This document shows, piece by piece, positions 1 through 6,961 of a stretch of 9,779 nucleotides of DNA. The stretch's first letter is position 1; each line of letters begins with the position of its first letter. The position numbers were made by a program, and so were the translations under genes. The notes below the pieces were generated by a model. The model saw nothing but the letters and a program-made list of their open reading frames with translations, was not told the origin of the DNA and did no database searches. The DNA comes from Actinomycetota bacterium (lineage in GTDB: Bacteria > Actinomycetota > Actinomycetes > Nanopelagicales > Nanopelagicaceae), in assembly GCA_009698045.1 (NCBI GenBank), contig WLRE01000047.1, positions 1 to 9,779 on the forward strand, given 5' to 3'.

Positions 1-42
1 GTTTTTCCCGGAGGTTGTACGAATATCATCAGTCACGGTCAT
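1..42 (-). CDS. Acyl-CoA (propionyl/acetyl-CoA) carboxylase beta subunit, N-terminal fragment
   Basis: Only the first 14 codons lie in the window, reading MTVTDDIRTTSGKN; the rest continues to the left. The stretch DIRTTSGK resembles the N-terminus of actinobacterial carboxyltransferase beta subunits of the AccD5/PccB type, recalled as starting near DIHTTAGKLADL. The family carboxylates acetyl- or propionyl-CoA in the cytoplasm, using biotin carried on a separate alpha subunit. An in-frame TAG (51-49 on the minus strand) lies two codons upstream of ATG 42, so the start is either ATG 42 or GTG 36. GTG 36 is attractive because TACCTT ends exactly 6 bases before it, as at other leaderless starts here; ATG 42 has only a distant AGGA. 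Divergence from the biotin ligase gene supports the call: accD5 and birA are neighbours in Mycobacterium. The family assignment rests on very few residues plus context. Confidence 0.6.
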   Translation of the reverse strand, partial: MTVTDDIRTTSGKN

Positions 43-48
43 AAGGTA
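42..48. promoter_or_regulatory. Overlapping divergent -10 candidates, carboxylase and birA
   Basis: The seven bases TAAGGTA hold a TANNNT hexamer on each strand: TAAGGT (42-47) facing birA and TACCTT (48-43) facing the carboxylase gene. TACCTT ends 6 bases before the carboxylase GTG at 36, compatible with leaderless transcription. TAAGGT would give birA a leader of about 30 bases that contains its ribosome binding site. No convincing -35 box is seen for either. If both are real the two promoters cannot be occupied at once. Confidence 0.3.
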
Positions 49-74
49 CTAGTCCTAAGCACTGAAGAGATAAT

Positions 75-80
75 GGAGAA
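75..80 (+). promoter_or_regulatory. Ribosome binding site deciding the birA start
   Basis: GGAGAA lies just upstream of ATG 85, with GGAG ending 6 bases before it. The alternative ATG at 73 would place this motif inside the coding sequence and has only a poorly spaced GAAGAG upstream. Confidence 0.55.
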
Positions 81-84
81 ACGC

Positions 85-831
85 ATGCCCGCAGATTTAC
101 TTGATGCGAGTGCGATTTCTCACGCGTTACCCGGCTCCTACTGGCGGGTATCGACAATCTCAGAAGCCACCTCCACACAAGAACTTTTACGCACCAGTAA
201 CCCATCACATGGTGATGTGCTTGCAACAGAATTTCAAAGTGCAGGTAGAGGAAGGTTAGATCGAAGCTTTGAAGCAGAAAGATCTACCGCACTTCTCTTC
301 TCATTATTTATTAAGCCTCGTATTACGCAGGAGCGCTGGTCATTTATTCCATTACTCGCAGGTTTAAGTGTTGTACAAGTGTTAAATAGTTTGTGTGAAA
401 GTAATAAATTTTTTACAAAGTGGCCCAACGATATTCTTATCAATGAAAAAAAGATTTCTGGAATGATTTCAGAGGTATGTGGCGATGGAATTATTGTCGG
501 CATTGGAATCAATACAACAATGAGTAGAGCGCAGCTCCCGGTTTCGAGTGCAACCTCTGTTCTTATCGAACTCGGTATTGTGCTTAACCGCAACGAACTA
601 TTGGCAGAGATACTCCGTCAATTTAGTCAGAACCTCGCTGATTGGGAGTCAGGCAGAGACTTTCTTGCCGAATACACATCCCTCTCTTCAACGATTAATC
701 GAGAAGTGAAGGCCATTGCGCCTGATGGCGTAGAAGCGATCGGAACTGCCTTAGGTGTGGATGAATCAGGCGCTCTACTTTTAAGCGACCAACAAATAAT
801 CCGCGTAGGAGATCTTCTTCATCTCCGTTAA
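85..831 (+). CDS. birA: Biotin-[acetyl-CoA-carboxylase] ligase
   Basis: Joins biotin to a lysine of the biotin carrier domain of acyl-CoA carboxylases through biotinyl-5'-AMP, in the cytoplasm. Numbering from the ATG at 85 (248 residues), the ligase signatures are visible: the GRGR biotinyl-AMP loop at residues 54-57, KWPND at 112-116, the KISGM segment at 123-127 with the probable catalytic lysine, and GIGIN a little further on. A short C-terminal beta domain follows. There is no N-terminal winged helix, so this is a monofunctional ligase and not an E. coli-like repressor. An in-frame ATG at 73 would add four residues, but GGAGAA at 75-80 sits 6 bases before ATG 85 and favours the later start. 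The gene is divergent from a carboxylase subunit, whose holoenzyme is its likely substrate, and purK follows after 9 bases. Confidence 0.93.
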   Translation: MPADLLDASAISHALPGSYWRVSTISEATSTQELLRTSNPSHGDVLATEFQSAGRGRLDRSFEAERSTALLFSLFIKPRITQERWSFIPLLAGLSVVQVLNSLCESNKFFTKWPNDILINEKKISGMISEVCGDGIIVGIGINTTMSRAQLPVSSATSVLIELGIVLNRNELLAEILRQFSQNLADWESGRDFLAEYTSLSSTINREVKAIAPDGVEAIGTALGVDESGALLLSDQQIIRVGDLLHLR

Positions 832-834
832 ACT
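829..834 (+). promoter_or_regulatory. Candidate leaderless -10 for purK, overlapping the birA stop
   Basis: TAAACT (TANNNT) begins with the TAA stop codon of birA and ends exactly 6 bases before the GTG start of purK. purK has no Shine-Dalgarno motif in the 9-base gap. This suggests that purK and purE can also be transcribed on their own as a leaderless message, in addition to read-through from birA. No -35 box was recognised. Confidence 0.4.
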
Positions 835-840
835 CCAACG

Positions 841-1956
841 GTGAGCTTTCCTCGAGTAGGTGTCATTGGAGCGGGACAACTTGCTCGCATGATGGCGGTA
901 CCGGCAAATGATCTGGGAATCCCTTTTACAGTCTTTGCTAGTAGTCCACATGATGGCGCTAATTCAGTTGCAAAATTTGTTGTCGGGGATTACACCAATT
1001 CGAAAGATGTGCTGGCCTTTGCTGCGACTTGTGATGTGATTACCTTTGAACATGAACTAGTTCCTGCATCGGTGATTCGTGAACTTGAAAATAGTGGCGT
1101 CAAGGTCTATCCCCGTGCAGAATCTTTTCAATATTCACAGAACAAAATCATTATGCGCAAAAAGATGGAAGAACTTGGACTGCCCAACCCCAAATGGGAA
1201 GAATCTAGTGATGGTCACACCTCGCTGAATTTCCCATTAATCGCGAAGATTCCTAGCGGTGGCTACGACGGTCGGGGAGTATTTGTAATTAACGATCAAG
1301 CTGCGCTCACCCAGTTGGCGCAAGGCGTTAATGGCGTATTGCTGCTTGAGGAGAAATTGCCACTCGAGCGAGAAATCTCCATCATGGTGGCGCGCTCTCC
1401 TCACGGACAAGCATCTACCTGGCCTGCGACGTTGACTATTCAACAAGACGGTATCTGCGTACAAACAATCACACCAGTTCCTGATATTTCTGATGATCTC
1501 TCCATTGCGCTGCAGCAAGTAGCGCTTCGAATTGCAGAAGGAATTGGGCTCGTCGGAGTCATGGCAGTTGAACTCTTTATTGTTGATGGCTCCTTTGTTA
1601 TCAATGAGTTAGCGCTTCGCCCACACAATTCCGGTCACTGGAGTATTGAAGGAGCGAAAACAAGTCAATTTGAACAACACTTGCGTGCCATATTGGATCT
1701 TCCGTTAGGTGACCCATCAATGACTGCCGCCTTTGCCGTAATGGGAAATGTATTAGGCGGTCCTAAAACCGATATGTATCGTCCCTATCTTCATTTAATG
1801 GCTCGCACACCAGCACTGAAGTTTCACCAGTACGGCAAAGAGGTTCGCCTCGGCCGCAAAATTGGACACGTCACTATGACGGGTGAAAATCTCCTAGAAT
1901 TACAACAAGAAGTCGACCATGCAGTGGACTATATGAGCGGAGTTATCGATGAGTAA
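841..1956 (+). CDS. purK: N5-carboxyaminoimidazole ribonucleotide synthase
   Basis: Catalyses ATP- and bicarbonate-dependent conversion of AIR to N5-CAIR in de novo purine synthesis, in the cytoplasm. The 371-residue product has the usual length and ATP-grasp order: an N-terminal pre-ATP-grasp domain starting GAGQLARM (residues 10-17) with FEHE at 69-72; the ATP-grasp loop GGYDGRG at 140-146; an EREISI segment near 180; and the substrate/Mg region RPHNSGHW at 260-267. Family members usually have proline where this protein has leucine before RPHN (NELALRPHN); the key N, R, P and H are kept. The start is GTG; no earlier start fits, and the glycine loop lies too close to the N-terminus for a later one. 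It lies 9 bases after birA and overlaps purE by 8 bases, so its unstable product passes to an enzyme made from the same message. Confidence 0.96.
   Translation: MSFPRVGVIGAGQLARMMAVPANDLGIPFTVFASSPHDGANSVAKFVVGDYTNSKDVLAFAATCDVITFEHELVPASVIRELENSGVKVYPRAESFQYSQNKIIMRKKMEELGLPNPKWEESSDGHTSLNFPLIAKIPSGGYDGRGVFVINDQAALTQLAQGVNGVLLLEEKLPLEREISIMVARSPHGQASTWPATLTIQQDGICVQTITPVPDISDDLSIALQQVALRIAEGIGLVGVMAVELFIVDGSFVINELALRPHNSGHWSIEGAKTSQFEQHLRAILDLPLGDPSMTAAFAVMGNVLGGPKTDMYRPYLHLMARTPALKFHQYGKEVRLGRKIGHVTMTGENLLELQQEVDHAVDYMSGVIDE
1939..1942 (+). promoter_or_regulatory. Ribosome binding site of purE inside purK
   Basis: GGAG lies within the last codons of purK and ends 6 bases before the purE ATG at 1949. 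With the 8-base gene overlap this indicates translational coupling of the two purine enzymes. Confidence 0.6.
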
Positions 1957-2452
1957 GAAAGTCGCCATCATTATGGGCTCTGACTCTGATTGGCCCACTA
2001 TGCAAGATGCCGCAACAGTTCTTGATGAATGCGGAATTAATTATGAAGCAAGCGTTGTGAGTGCCCACCGTACTCCGACCGAAATGTTGGAATTCGCCCA
2101 AAACGCAGAGCAGGCAGGATTCGGCGTCATTATCGCCGGCGCAGGGGGCGCGGCACATTTACCTGGAATGGTTGCCTCATCAACAACTCTTCCTGTTATC
2201 GGAGTTCCAGTTGCACTGAAGTACCTAGATGGAATGGATTCATTGCTTTCAATCGTTCAGATGCCAGCAGGGATTCCAGTTGCAACTGTCGGAGTCGGAA
2301 ATGCAAAGAATGCAGGATTGCTGGCTGCAAGAATTTTAGGAATAACCGATTCGACAATTTCTGCCAAGGTTGCAGAGCTGATGGAGAAATCCCGCACCGA
2401 ATCACTCGCGAAGACGAAGAATTTAACGAAGAACCAGCGCGCTGGATTTTAG
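1949..2452 (+). CDS. purE: N5-carboxyaminoimidazole ribonucleotide mutase, class I
   Basis: Rearranges N5-CAIR to CAIR, the step directly after PurK. The 167-residue protein carries the class I PurE signatures: GSDSDWP at residues 10-16, SAHRTP at 38-43 with the catalytic histidine His40, the AGAGGAAHLPGM stretch at 63-74, then QMPAGIPVATV and a GNAKNAGLLA helix. Presence of purK next door marks it as the N5-CAIR mutase type and not the AIR carboxylase type. The last 20 or so residues are Lys/Thr/Asn-rich and look like a disordered tail. The ATG lies inside the end of purK and has a good ribosome binding site. Its TAG stop overlaps the TAA stop of the convergent ugd gene, leaving no room for a terminator hairpin between them. 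Confidence 0.96.
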   Translation: MSKKVAIIMGSDSDWPTMQDAATVLDECGINYEASVVSAHRTPTEMLEFAQNAEQAGFGVIIAGAGGAAHLPGMVASSTTLPVIGVPVALKYLDGMDSLLSIVQMPAGIPVATVGVGNAKNAGLLAARILGITDSTISAKVAELMEKSRTESLAKTKNLTKNQRAGF

Positions 2453-3762
2453 TTATCGGCGCGACCAAGTGCGCGAAAGTGCCAGCCCGCCGCTTTCCAT
2501 GACTCACGGTTTAACGCATTTCGACCGTCAATAATTATTGGGTTCTTTACCAGACCCTTTAGTTTGACCGGATCGAGATCGCGGAATTGCTTCCATTCCG
2601 TTAAGTGCAAAACAATGTCGGCGCTCTTTAGGCACTCCTCAGTACTTGATGCATAGGTAAGAGCAGGAAATCTTTTTGCAGCGCTCTCATTCGCTTTCGG
2701 ATCGAAGATCACAACTTGCGCTCCTGCTGCGTGAATTTGTGCCGCAATATCTAGTGCGGGGGAGTCGCGCACATCATCGCTATCGGGCTTGAAGGCAGCG
2801 CCTAATACGGCAACTCTCTTACCCTTCAAATCTTCACCTAAATCTTTACGGACGAGCTCAATCACGCGTTGCCGCGCGCGCAGATTGATGGAATCAATTT
2901 CACGTAAGAATTCGAGGGCTTGATCTGCTCCGAGTTCTTGAGCACGCGCCATAAATGCTCGAATATCTTTCGGAAGACAGCCCCCACCAAAACCAATACC
3001 TGCTTGCAAGAATCGGTTTCCGATTCGAGGGTCGTATCCGATTGCTTGTGCAAGAACAGTTACATCGCCGCCAGCGGCTTCACAGATTTCAGCCATCGCA
3101 TTAATGAAGGAGATCTTGGTAGCAAGGAAGGAGTTTGCTGCGACTTTTACAAGTTCGGCAGTCGGAAGATCCGCGCGAACCCATGGAGTTCCATCCTTCA
3201 AATTGGATGCGTAGACCTCTTTAAGGATATTTTCAGCGGCGTCGCTAGTAACGCCTACAACTAGGCGATTAGGACGAAGGGTGTCATCGACGGCAAAACC
3301 TTCACGTAAAAATTCCGGATTCCAAGCGAGATCTGCGTCAGGATTTATATCTTGGAGTCGAGCGCGTAAACGTGCAGCTGTGCCAACTGGCACTGTGGAC
3401 TTACCTACAACAAGAGCGCCTTTCTTAGTTACCCGCGCAACCGCATCGAGAGATGCATCAACATAAGTCAGGTCGGCAGCGAGACTGCCTGCTTTCTGTG
3501 GAGTTCCTACGCAGATAAAGTGAACATCGCAATCAGCAACGGCATTGATATCAGTGGTGAAAGTTAACCGACCTGATGCAATCTCTTTCGCTAACAGATC
3601 TTCGAGTTCGGGCTCATAGAAAGGAACCTTGCCTTGTGAAAGGAGGGCGACTTTGGCGGGGTCGGTATCGATGCCGACGACTTCAAAACCAAGGGAGGAC
3701 ATGCATGCGGCATGCGTTGCTCCAAGGTAGCCCGTACCAATTACCGAAAGTCTCAGCGTCAT
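2449..3762 (-). CDS. ugd: UDP-glucose 6-dehydrogenase
   Basis: Oxidises UDP-glucose to UDP-glucuronate with two NAD+, supplying uronic-acid precursors for surface polysaccharides. The 437-residue product is full length for the family. It shows an N-terminal Rossmann motif GTGYLG (residues 9-14), the EFLREGFAVDD stretch, the central helix AANSFLATKISFINA, the active site GGGCLPKD with catalytic Cys262, and a C-terminal domain with GAAFKPDSDDVRDSP and a final DGRNALN. The CLPKD form in place of FPKD is not unusual in actinobacteria, as far as I recall. Related UDP-sugar dehydrogenases acting on UDP-ManNAc share the fold, so the exact sugar is an inference. The start has no Shine-Dalgarno but a well-placed TAGTAT. 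The gene is divergent from a glycosyltransferase gene, which suggests use in glycan synthesis, and overlaps the purE stop by 4 bases. Confidence 0.92.
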   Translation of the reverse strand: MTLRLSVIGTGYLGATHAACMSSLGFEVVGIDTDPAKVALLSQGKVPFYEPELEDLLAKEIASGRLTFTTDINAVADCDVHFICVGTPQKAGSLAADLTYVDASLDAVARVTKKGALVVGKSTVPVGTAARLRARLQDINPDADLAWNPEFLREGFAVDDTLRPNRLVVGVTSDAAENILKEVYASNLKDGTPWVRADLPTAELVKVAANSFLATKISFINAMAEICEAAGGDVTVLAQAIGYDPRIGNRFLQAGIGFGGGCLPKDIRAFMARAQELGADQALEFLREIDSINLRARQRVIELVRKDLGEDLKGKRVAVLGAAFKPDSDDVRDSPALDIAAQIHAAGAQVVIFDPKANESAAKRFPALTYASSTEECLKSADIVLHLTEWKQFRDLDPVKLKGLVKNPIIIDGRNALNRESWKAAGWHFRALGRADN

Positions 3763-3769
3763 TTGACCG

Positions 3770-3775
3770 ATACTA
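3770..3775 (-). promoter_or_regulatory. Leaderless -10 element for ugd
   Basis: On the minus strand TAGTAT ends 7 bases before the ugd ATG (3762), so transcription should begin at or within a base of the start codon. No Shine-Dalgarno motif is present in the gap. No good -35 box was recognised upstream. Confidence 0.5.
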
Positions 3776-3799
3776 GCATTCGGAAAGTAAGAAAAAGGG

Positions 3800-3805
3800 T
3801 AGCGT
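3800..3805 (+). promoter_or_regulatory. Candidate -10 for the glycosyltransferase operon
   Basis: TAGCGT ends 8 bases before the ATG at 3814, giving a leader of only a couple of bases. The same hexamer, also followed by a G and later by AGTATG, stands before pepA. A second candidate, TAGCAT at 3774-3779, overlaps the ugd -10 and would give a leader of about 28 bases containing GGGAG (3806-3810). The sequence alone does not decide between them. Confidence 0.3.
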
Positions 3806-3813
3806 GGGAGAGT

Positions 3814-4785
3814 ATGAAAACGCTCGGAGTTTCAATCATTCTGCCTATCCTCAATGAGGAGCGCCACCTTGCAGACACGGTGGCATCAATTCTTTCGCAG
3901 GATTATGACGGCGACTTTGAAGTCATCTTGGCGCTTGGACCGTCTAACGATCGTACACATCAAATTGCGGCGGAATTAGCCGCAACAAATTCACGCATTA
4001 TTTTGGTCGACAACCCGTCTGGTCGAACAGCGGCTGGACTCAATGCTGCAATTGCCCAATCAAAGTACCCAATTATTTGTCGTATCGATGGCCATGCAGA
4101 GATTGATACTGCTTATGTCAGCCAAGCAGTGCGCATCTTGGAAGAGCAGAACGCTGTAAATGTGGGCGGCATTATGGCTGCGCAGGGTCGTACAACTTTT
4201 GAAGCGAGCGTTGCCACGGCGATGCGGAGCAAGCTCGGCGTCGGTTCTTCACGATTTCATACTGGCGGGGCAGCGGGACCGTCAGACACTGTGTATCTCG
4301 GAACCTTTAAAAAAGATGCACTACTCGCAGCTGGTGGATTTGATGAGAGATTTATTCGCGCCCAAGATTGGGAACTTAATTTTCGACTTCGCTCTCAGGG
4401 TGGTCTTGTCTGGTTTGATCCCTCGCTGGTTGTGACTTATCGTCCACGATCAACGCTTCGAGCGTTAGCGAAGCAGTATTTTCAATACGGACGATGGCGC
4501 CGAGTCATTAGTCGTAGCCATAAAGGCAGCGTTAACTATCGTTATCTCGCACCCCCGACGGCAGTATTAATCTTGATTGCATCAATTCTTGGCGGATTTT
4601 TTCTATCTTCCATCTTATTTATTCCCGTTCTGACTTATCTCTTAGCCATTCTGCTTGGCTCATTCGTTATAGGAGAAACATGGAAAGAGAAGATTGTCCT
4701 GCCTGCAGTTCTTGCCACCATGCATATTGTGTGGGGATTGGGCTATCTCACTTCACCTAAGAATTTGCTTGGCACACACAATTAA
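3814..4785 (+). CDS. Family 2 glycosyltransferase, membrane-anchored (ExoA-like)
   Basis: A GT-A fold transferase that moves a sugar from a nucleotide-sugar donor to a growing glycan, probably lipid-linked, at the inner face of the membrane. The 323-residue product starts with the typical VSIILPILNEE strand and a SILSQDY helix; the DGH acid at Asp92 fits the metal/nucleotide site, and GGFDERFIRAQDWELNFRL holds the acceptor-side motif (Asp185, Glu187, Asn189). After the catalytic domain, residues about 249-313 form probably three membrane helices. The layout resembles ExoA of succinoglycan synthesis, but donor and acceptor cannot be told. The frame stays open upstream to 3712, yet that part lies antisense in ugd and family similarity begins only at this ATG. 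Its TAA overlaps the next ATG by one base (TAATG). A nearby UDP-glucuronate-forming enzyme hints at a uronic-acid-containing surface glycan. Confidence 0.85.
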   Translation: MKTLGVSIILPILNEERHLADTVASILSQDYDGDFEVILALGPSNDRTHQIAAELAATNSRIILVDNPSGRTAAGLNAAIAQSKYPIICRIDGHAEIDTAYVSQAVRILEEQNAVNVGGIMAAQGRTTFEASVATAMRSKLGVGSSRFHTGGAAGPSDTVYLGTFKKDALLAAGGFDERFIRAQDWELNFRLRSQGGLVWFDPSLVVTYRPRSTLRALAKQYFQYGRWRRVISRSHKGSVNYRYLAPPTAVLILIASILGGFFLSSILFIPVLTYLLAILLGSFVIGETWKEKIVLPAVLATMHIVWGLGYLTSPKNLLGTHN

Positions 4786-6035
4786 TGAAACGTCTATTTA
4801 CTCTTGCGATATTGGTACTTTTCGCTACACCTCTTGCCGCGCAGGCCACAGCAGTACCTGCAACTTTTACCGTTAAGGGCGCTGGATTTGGTCATGGTGT
4901 GGGCCTGAGCCAAATTGGCGCAAAGGGGCAAGCCCTTGAAGGAAAGAGCGCAATACAAATTCTGAACTACTATTTTCCGACGTCGCAGGTAATTCCAGTA
5001 GTGGATACTCAAACAATTAGAGTAAATATCGCCCATCAAGTCGCTGCGATAAAGATTTCTCTCACCAAGAATAAGAGTAATAATCAATGGACGCTTTCGG
5101 CAGGCGAGACCGGGACAGTCGCCACCGATTCCAAGCCAATTTACTTTTCAATTTTGGGTAAGCAAATTGCAGCAGGAAATTTAGGGATTGCTGACTACTG
5201 GACGCTGCGATGGAATGAATCGACCACAACTGTGGTGGTCCCGTCAGAATCATCTACTTCCACTCTCGCCCATGGCTACTTACAACTAAAACCTATTCTC
5301 GCGCCGGGACTCGGTTATCGAATTGAAGTCACAAACACACTCAACTTACGAGATCACTATTTATGGGGAATTAGCGAAGTCTCTTCCTCGTGGCCAGCCG
5401 CAGCGATGCAAGCGCAAGCAATCGCATCTCGCACTTATGCGCTGAGTCGCATGCGAAATATTCGCAAAGAATGTGACTGCAATCTTTATAATCATAAATA
5501 CGATCAGGTATATGCAGGTTATTCCAAAGAGGGCGAACCACGTTTCGGTCAACTCTGGAAGGCTGCGGTATCTGCAACTAACGTTGATACAACAACAGCG
5601 TTAGCCATTACTTACCAGGGCAAGCCCATTAATGTCTTCTTCTCCTCATCCACGGGAGGAGCGACTGCAACAAGTAAAGATGTATGGGGAACTGATTATC
5701 CATATTTAGTGAGCGTTCCAGATCCGTGGAGTTTAGATGGCAAGCTAAACCCGAAATACAACGCTTGGTCAATTACTGTCTCGCAAGAGAAAATAGCTAA
5801 GGCATTTGGTCTGCCAGATGTGCTTCGTTATGCAGTTACTTCACGCACAAAAACCTCGGCAGCGCTCACGGTCACTGCAACATCTTCAGCAGGAGTTAAG
5901 GCAAGACTAACGGTGAGCGAATTTAAGACACGGCTCAAGATTCCTTCATCTTGGTTTGCGCTACCTGCAACAGCTGTAGTTCCTACTCCGTCGCCAATCC
6001 CTGCACCGACCGAAAGTGCAACTGTTAAGCCTTAG
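4785..6035 (+). CDS. Secreted SpoIID/LytB-domain protein, probable peptidoglycan lytic enzyme
   Basis: The 416-residue product begins with a signal peptide (KR at 2-3, hydrophobic residues 4-17, likely cleavage after Ala21 or Ala23). A GFGHGVGLSQIGAKG motif follows with His37, then the SpoIID core: YLWGISEVSSSWP with Glu198 at the position of the SpoIID catalytic glutamate, AQAIASRTYAL, a Cys-Asp-Cys pair at 230-232 with a nearby His, DQVYAGY, and SSSTGGATATSKDVWG...PYLVSVPDPWS. SpoIID proteins cleave peptidoglycan glycan strands, in spore formers those stripped of stem peptides. The organism shows no sign of sporulating, so a role in wall remodelling or separation is an inference. Residues after about 393 are a Pro/Thr/Ser-rich tail without an anchor. 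The start is coupled to the glycosyltransferase stop by TAATG and has no ribosome binding site of its own. It overlaps the dapD stop by 4 bases. Confidence 0.85.
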   Translation: MKRLFTLAILVLFATPLAAQATAVPATFTVKGAGFGHGVGLSQIGAKGQALEGKSAIQILNYYFPTSQVIPVVDTQTIRVNIAHQVAAIKISLTKNKSNNQWTLSAGETGTVATDSKPIYFSILGKQIAAGNLGIADYWTLRWNESTTTVVVPSESSTSTLAHGYLQLKPILAPGLGYRIEVTNTLNLRDHYLWGISEVSSSWPAAAMQAQAIASRTYALSRMRNIRKECDCNLYNHKYDQVYAGYSKEGEPRFGQLWKAAVSATNVDTTTALAITYQGKPINVFFSSSTGGATATSKDVWGTDYPYLVSVPDPWSLDGKLNPKYNAWSITVSQEKIAKAFGLPDVLRYAVTSRTKTSAALTVTATSSAGVKARLTVSEFKTRLKIPSSWFALPATAVVPTPSPIPAPTESATVKP

Positions 6036-6949
6036 TTAGAGTGCAGAACCGAATTTAATCCGCCCCAGTCGCCGGTCTTTGGTAGCGCTTCTAAGCCACC
6101 TGTTTGAGAGTTGCGACGAAAGAGAAGATTATTTGCACCAGATAATTCGCGGCCTTTTACAATCGTTCCATCCGGCAATGAAATCTTTGATCCGCCAGTG
6201 ATGTAACAGCCGGATTCAACGACACAATCATCACCAAGAGAGATGCCAATTCCTGCATTTGCTCCAAGAAGTGAGCGTTCGCCGATGGAGATAATTTCTT
6301 TCCCGCCACCACTTAGTGTTCCCATGATGGAAGCGCCACCACCAATATCGCTACCGTCGCCAACAACAACTCCGGCAGAGATTCGACCCTCGACCATTGA
6401 TTTGCCGAGAGTGCCGGCATTGAAATTAACAAAACCTTCATGCATCACCGTGGTGCCACTAGCAAGGTGTGCTCCTAAACGGACTCGATCCGCATCTGCT
6501 ATGCGAACTCCCTCTGGAATGACGTAATCCACCATGCGCGGAAATTTATCTACCGAGAAGATAGTGAGTGCGCCGAGTTTTGCTCGGAGCTTTGGGGCGA
6601 CTGTATTAATCGTTGCGAGTGAACAAGGACCGGCTGATGTCCATGCGACATTGGGAAGAATTCCAAAAATTCCATCAAGTACAAGCCCATGCGGCCTAAC
6701 AATGCGATGAGAGAGAAGATGGAGTCGAAGGTAGGCATCAGAGACTGAGGCGGGAGCTACATCTAAATCAATCTCGATTGCGATTGATTTTTTAGAGACA
6801 CCGCGAATTCCATCTTCGCCTTCGAACTCGGAAAGTTGTGGTGCGGTAACTGAATCTAGAGCGCCGAGACCTAAAGTATGGAACCAGGTATCAAGAATTT
6901 CGCCAGCGCTAGTTACCGTTGCAATGCCGTATCCATATGCGCTTCTCAT
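6032..6949 (-). CDS. dapD: 2,3,4,5-tetrahydropyridine-2,6-dicarboxylate N-succinyltransferase
   Basis: Transfers succinyl from succinyl-CoA to tetrahydrodipicolinate in the succinylase branch of lysine and meso-diaminopimelate synthesis, feeding peptidoglycan cross-linking. The 305-residue protein is of the actinobacterial DapD type, slightly shorter than the mycobacterial enzyme. An N-terminal alpha/beta domain is followed by a left-handed beta-helix built of hexapeptide-like turns. Characteristic stretches are MVEGRISAGVVVGDGSDIGG, with Glu187 at the proposed catalytic position, GTLSGGG, SLLGANAGIGISLGDDC, and the C-terminal ELSGANNLLFRRNSQTG. The ATG has no Shine-Dalgarno, but TACCGT preceded by TGA (an extended -10) ends 6 bases before it. 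The gene is divergent from a LOG-family gene, an arrangement similar to the dapD region of Mycobacterium, although dapE is not in the window. Confidence 0.95.
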   Translation of the reverse strand: MRSAYGYGIATVTSAGEILDTWFHTLGLGALDSVTAPQLSEFEGEDGIRGVSKKSIAIEIDLDVAPASVSDAYLRLHLLSHRIVRPHGLVLDGIFGILPNVAWTSAGPCSLATINTVAPKLRAKLGALTIFSVDKFPRMVDYVIPEGVRIADADRVRLGAHLASGTTVMHEGFVNFNAGTLGKSMVEGRISAGVVVGDGSDIGGGASIMGTLSGGGKEIISIGERSLLGANAGIGISLGDDCVVESGCYITGGSKISLPDGTIVKGRELSGANNLLFRRNSQTGGLEALPKTGDWGGLNSVLHSN

Positions 6950-6955
6950 TAGGTA

Positions 6956-6961
6956 ACGGTA
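6956..6961 (-). promoter_or_regulatory. Leaderless extended -10 for dapD
   Basis: On the minus strand the sequence TTTGATACCGT gives TACCGT with a TGN extension. It ends 6 bases before the ATG at 6949, so the message should be leaderless. The expected -35 zone overlaps that of the divergent LOG gene. Confidence 0.5.

Noticed and set aside
73..84. birA start at ATG 73
   Set aside because: The best Shine-Dalgarno motif (75-80) lies downstream of it and is correctly spaced for ATG 85.
234..593. 119-residue open frame on the minus strand inside birA
   Set aside because: It is fully antisense to a clear biotin ligase and has no family resemblance; the same applies to the frames antisense to or within purK, ugd, dapD, nhaA and the SpoIID-like gene.
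3712..3813. Upstream extension of the glycosyltransferase frame to an ATG at 3712
   Set aside because: It would lie antisense within ugd and cover both promoters; the added residues are unlike any glycosyltransferase N-terminus, and the conserved fold begins right after ATG 3814.
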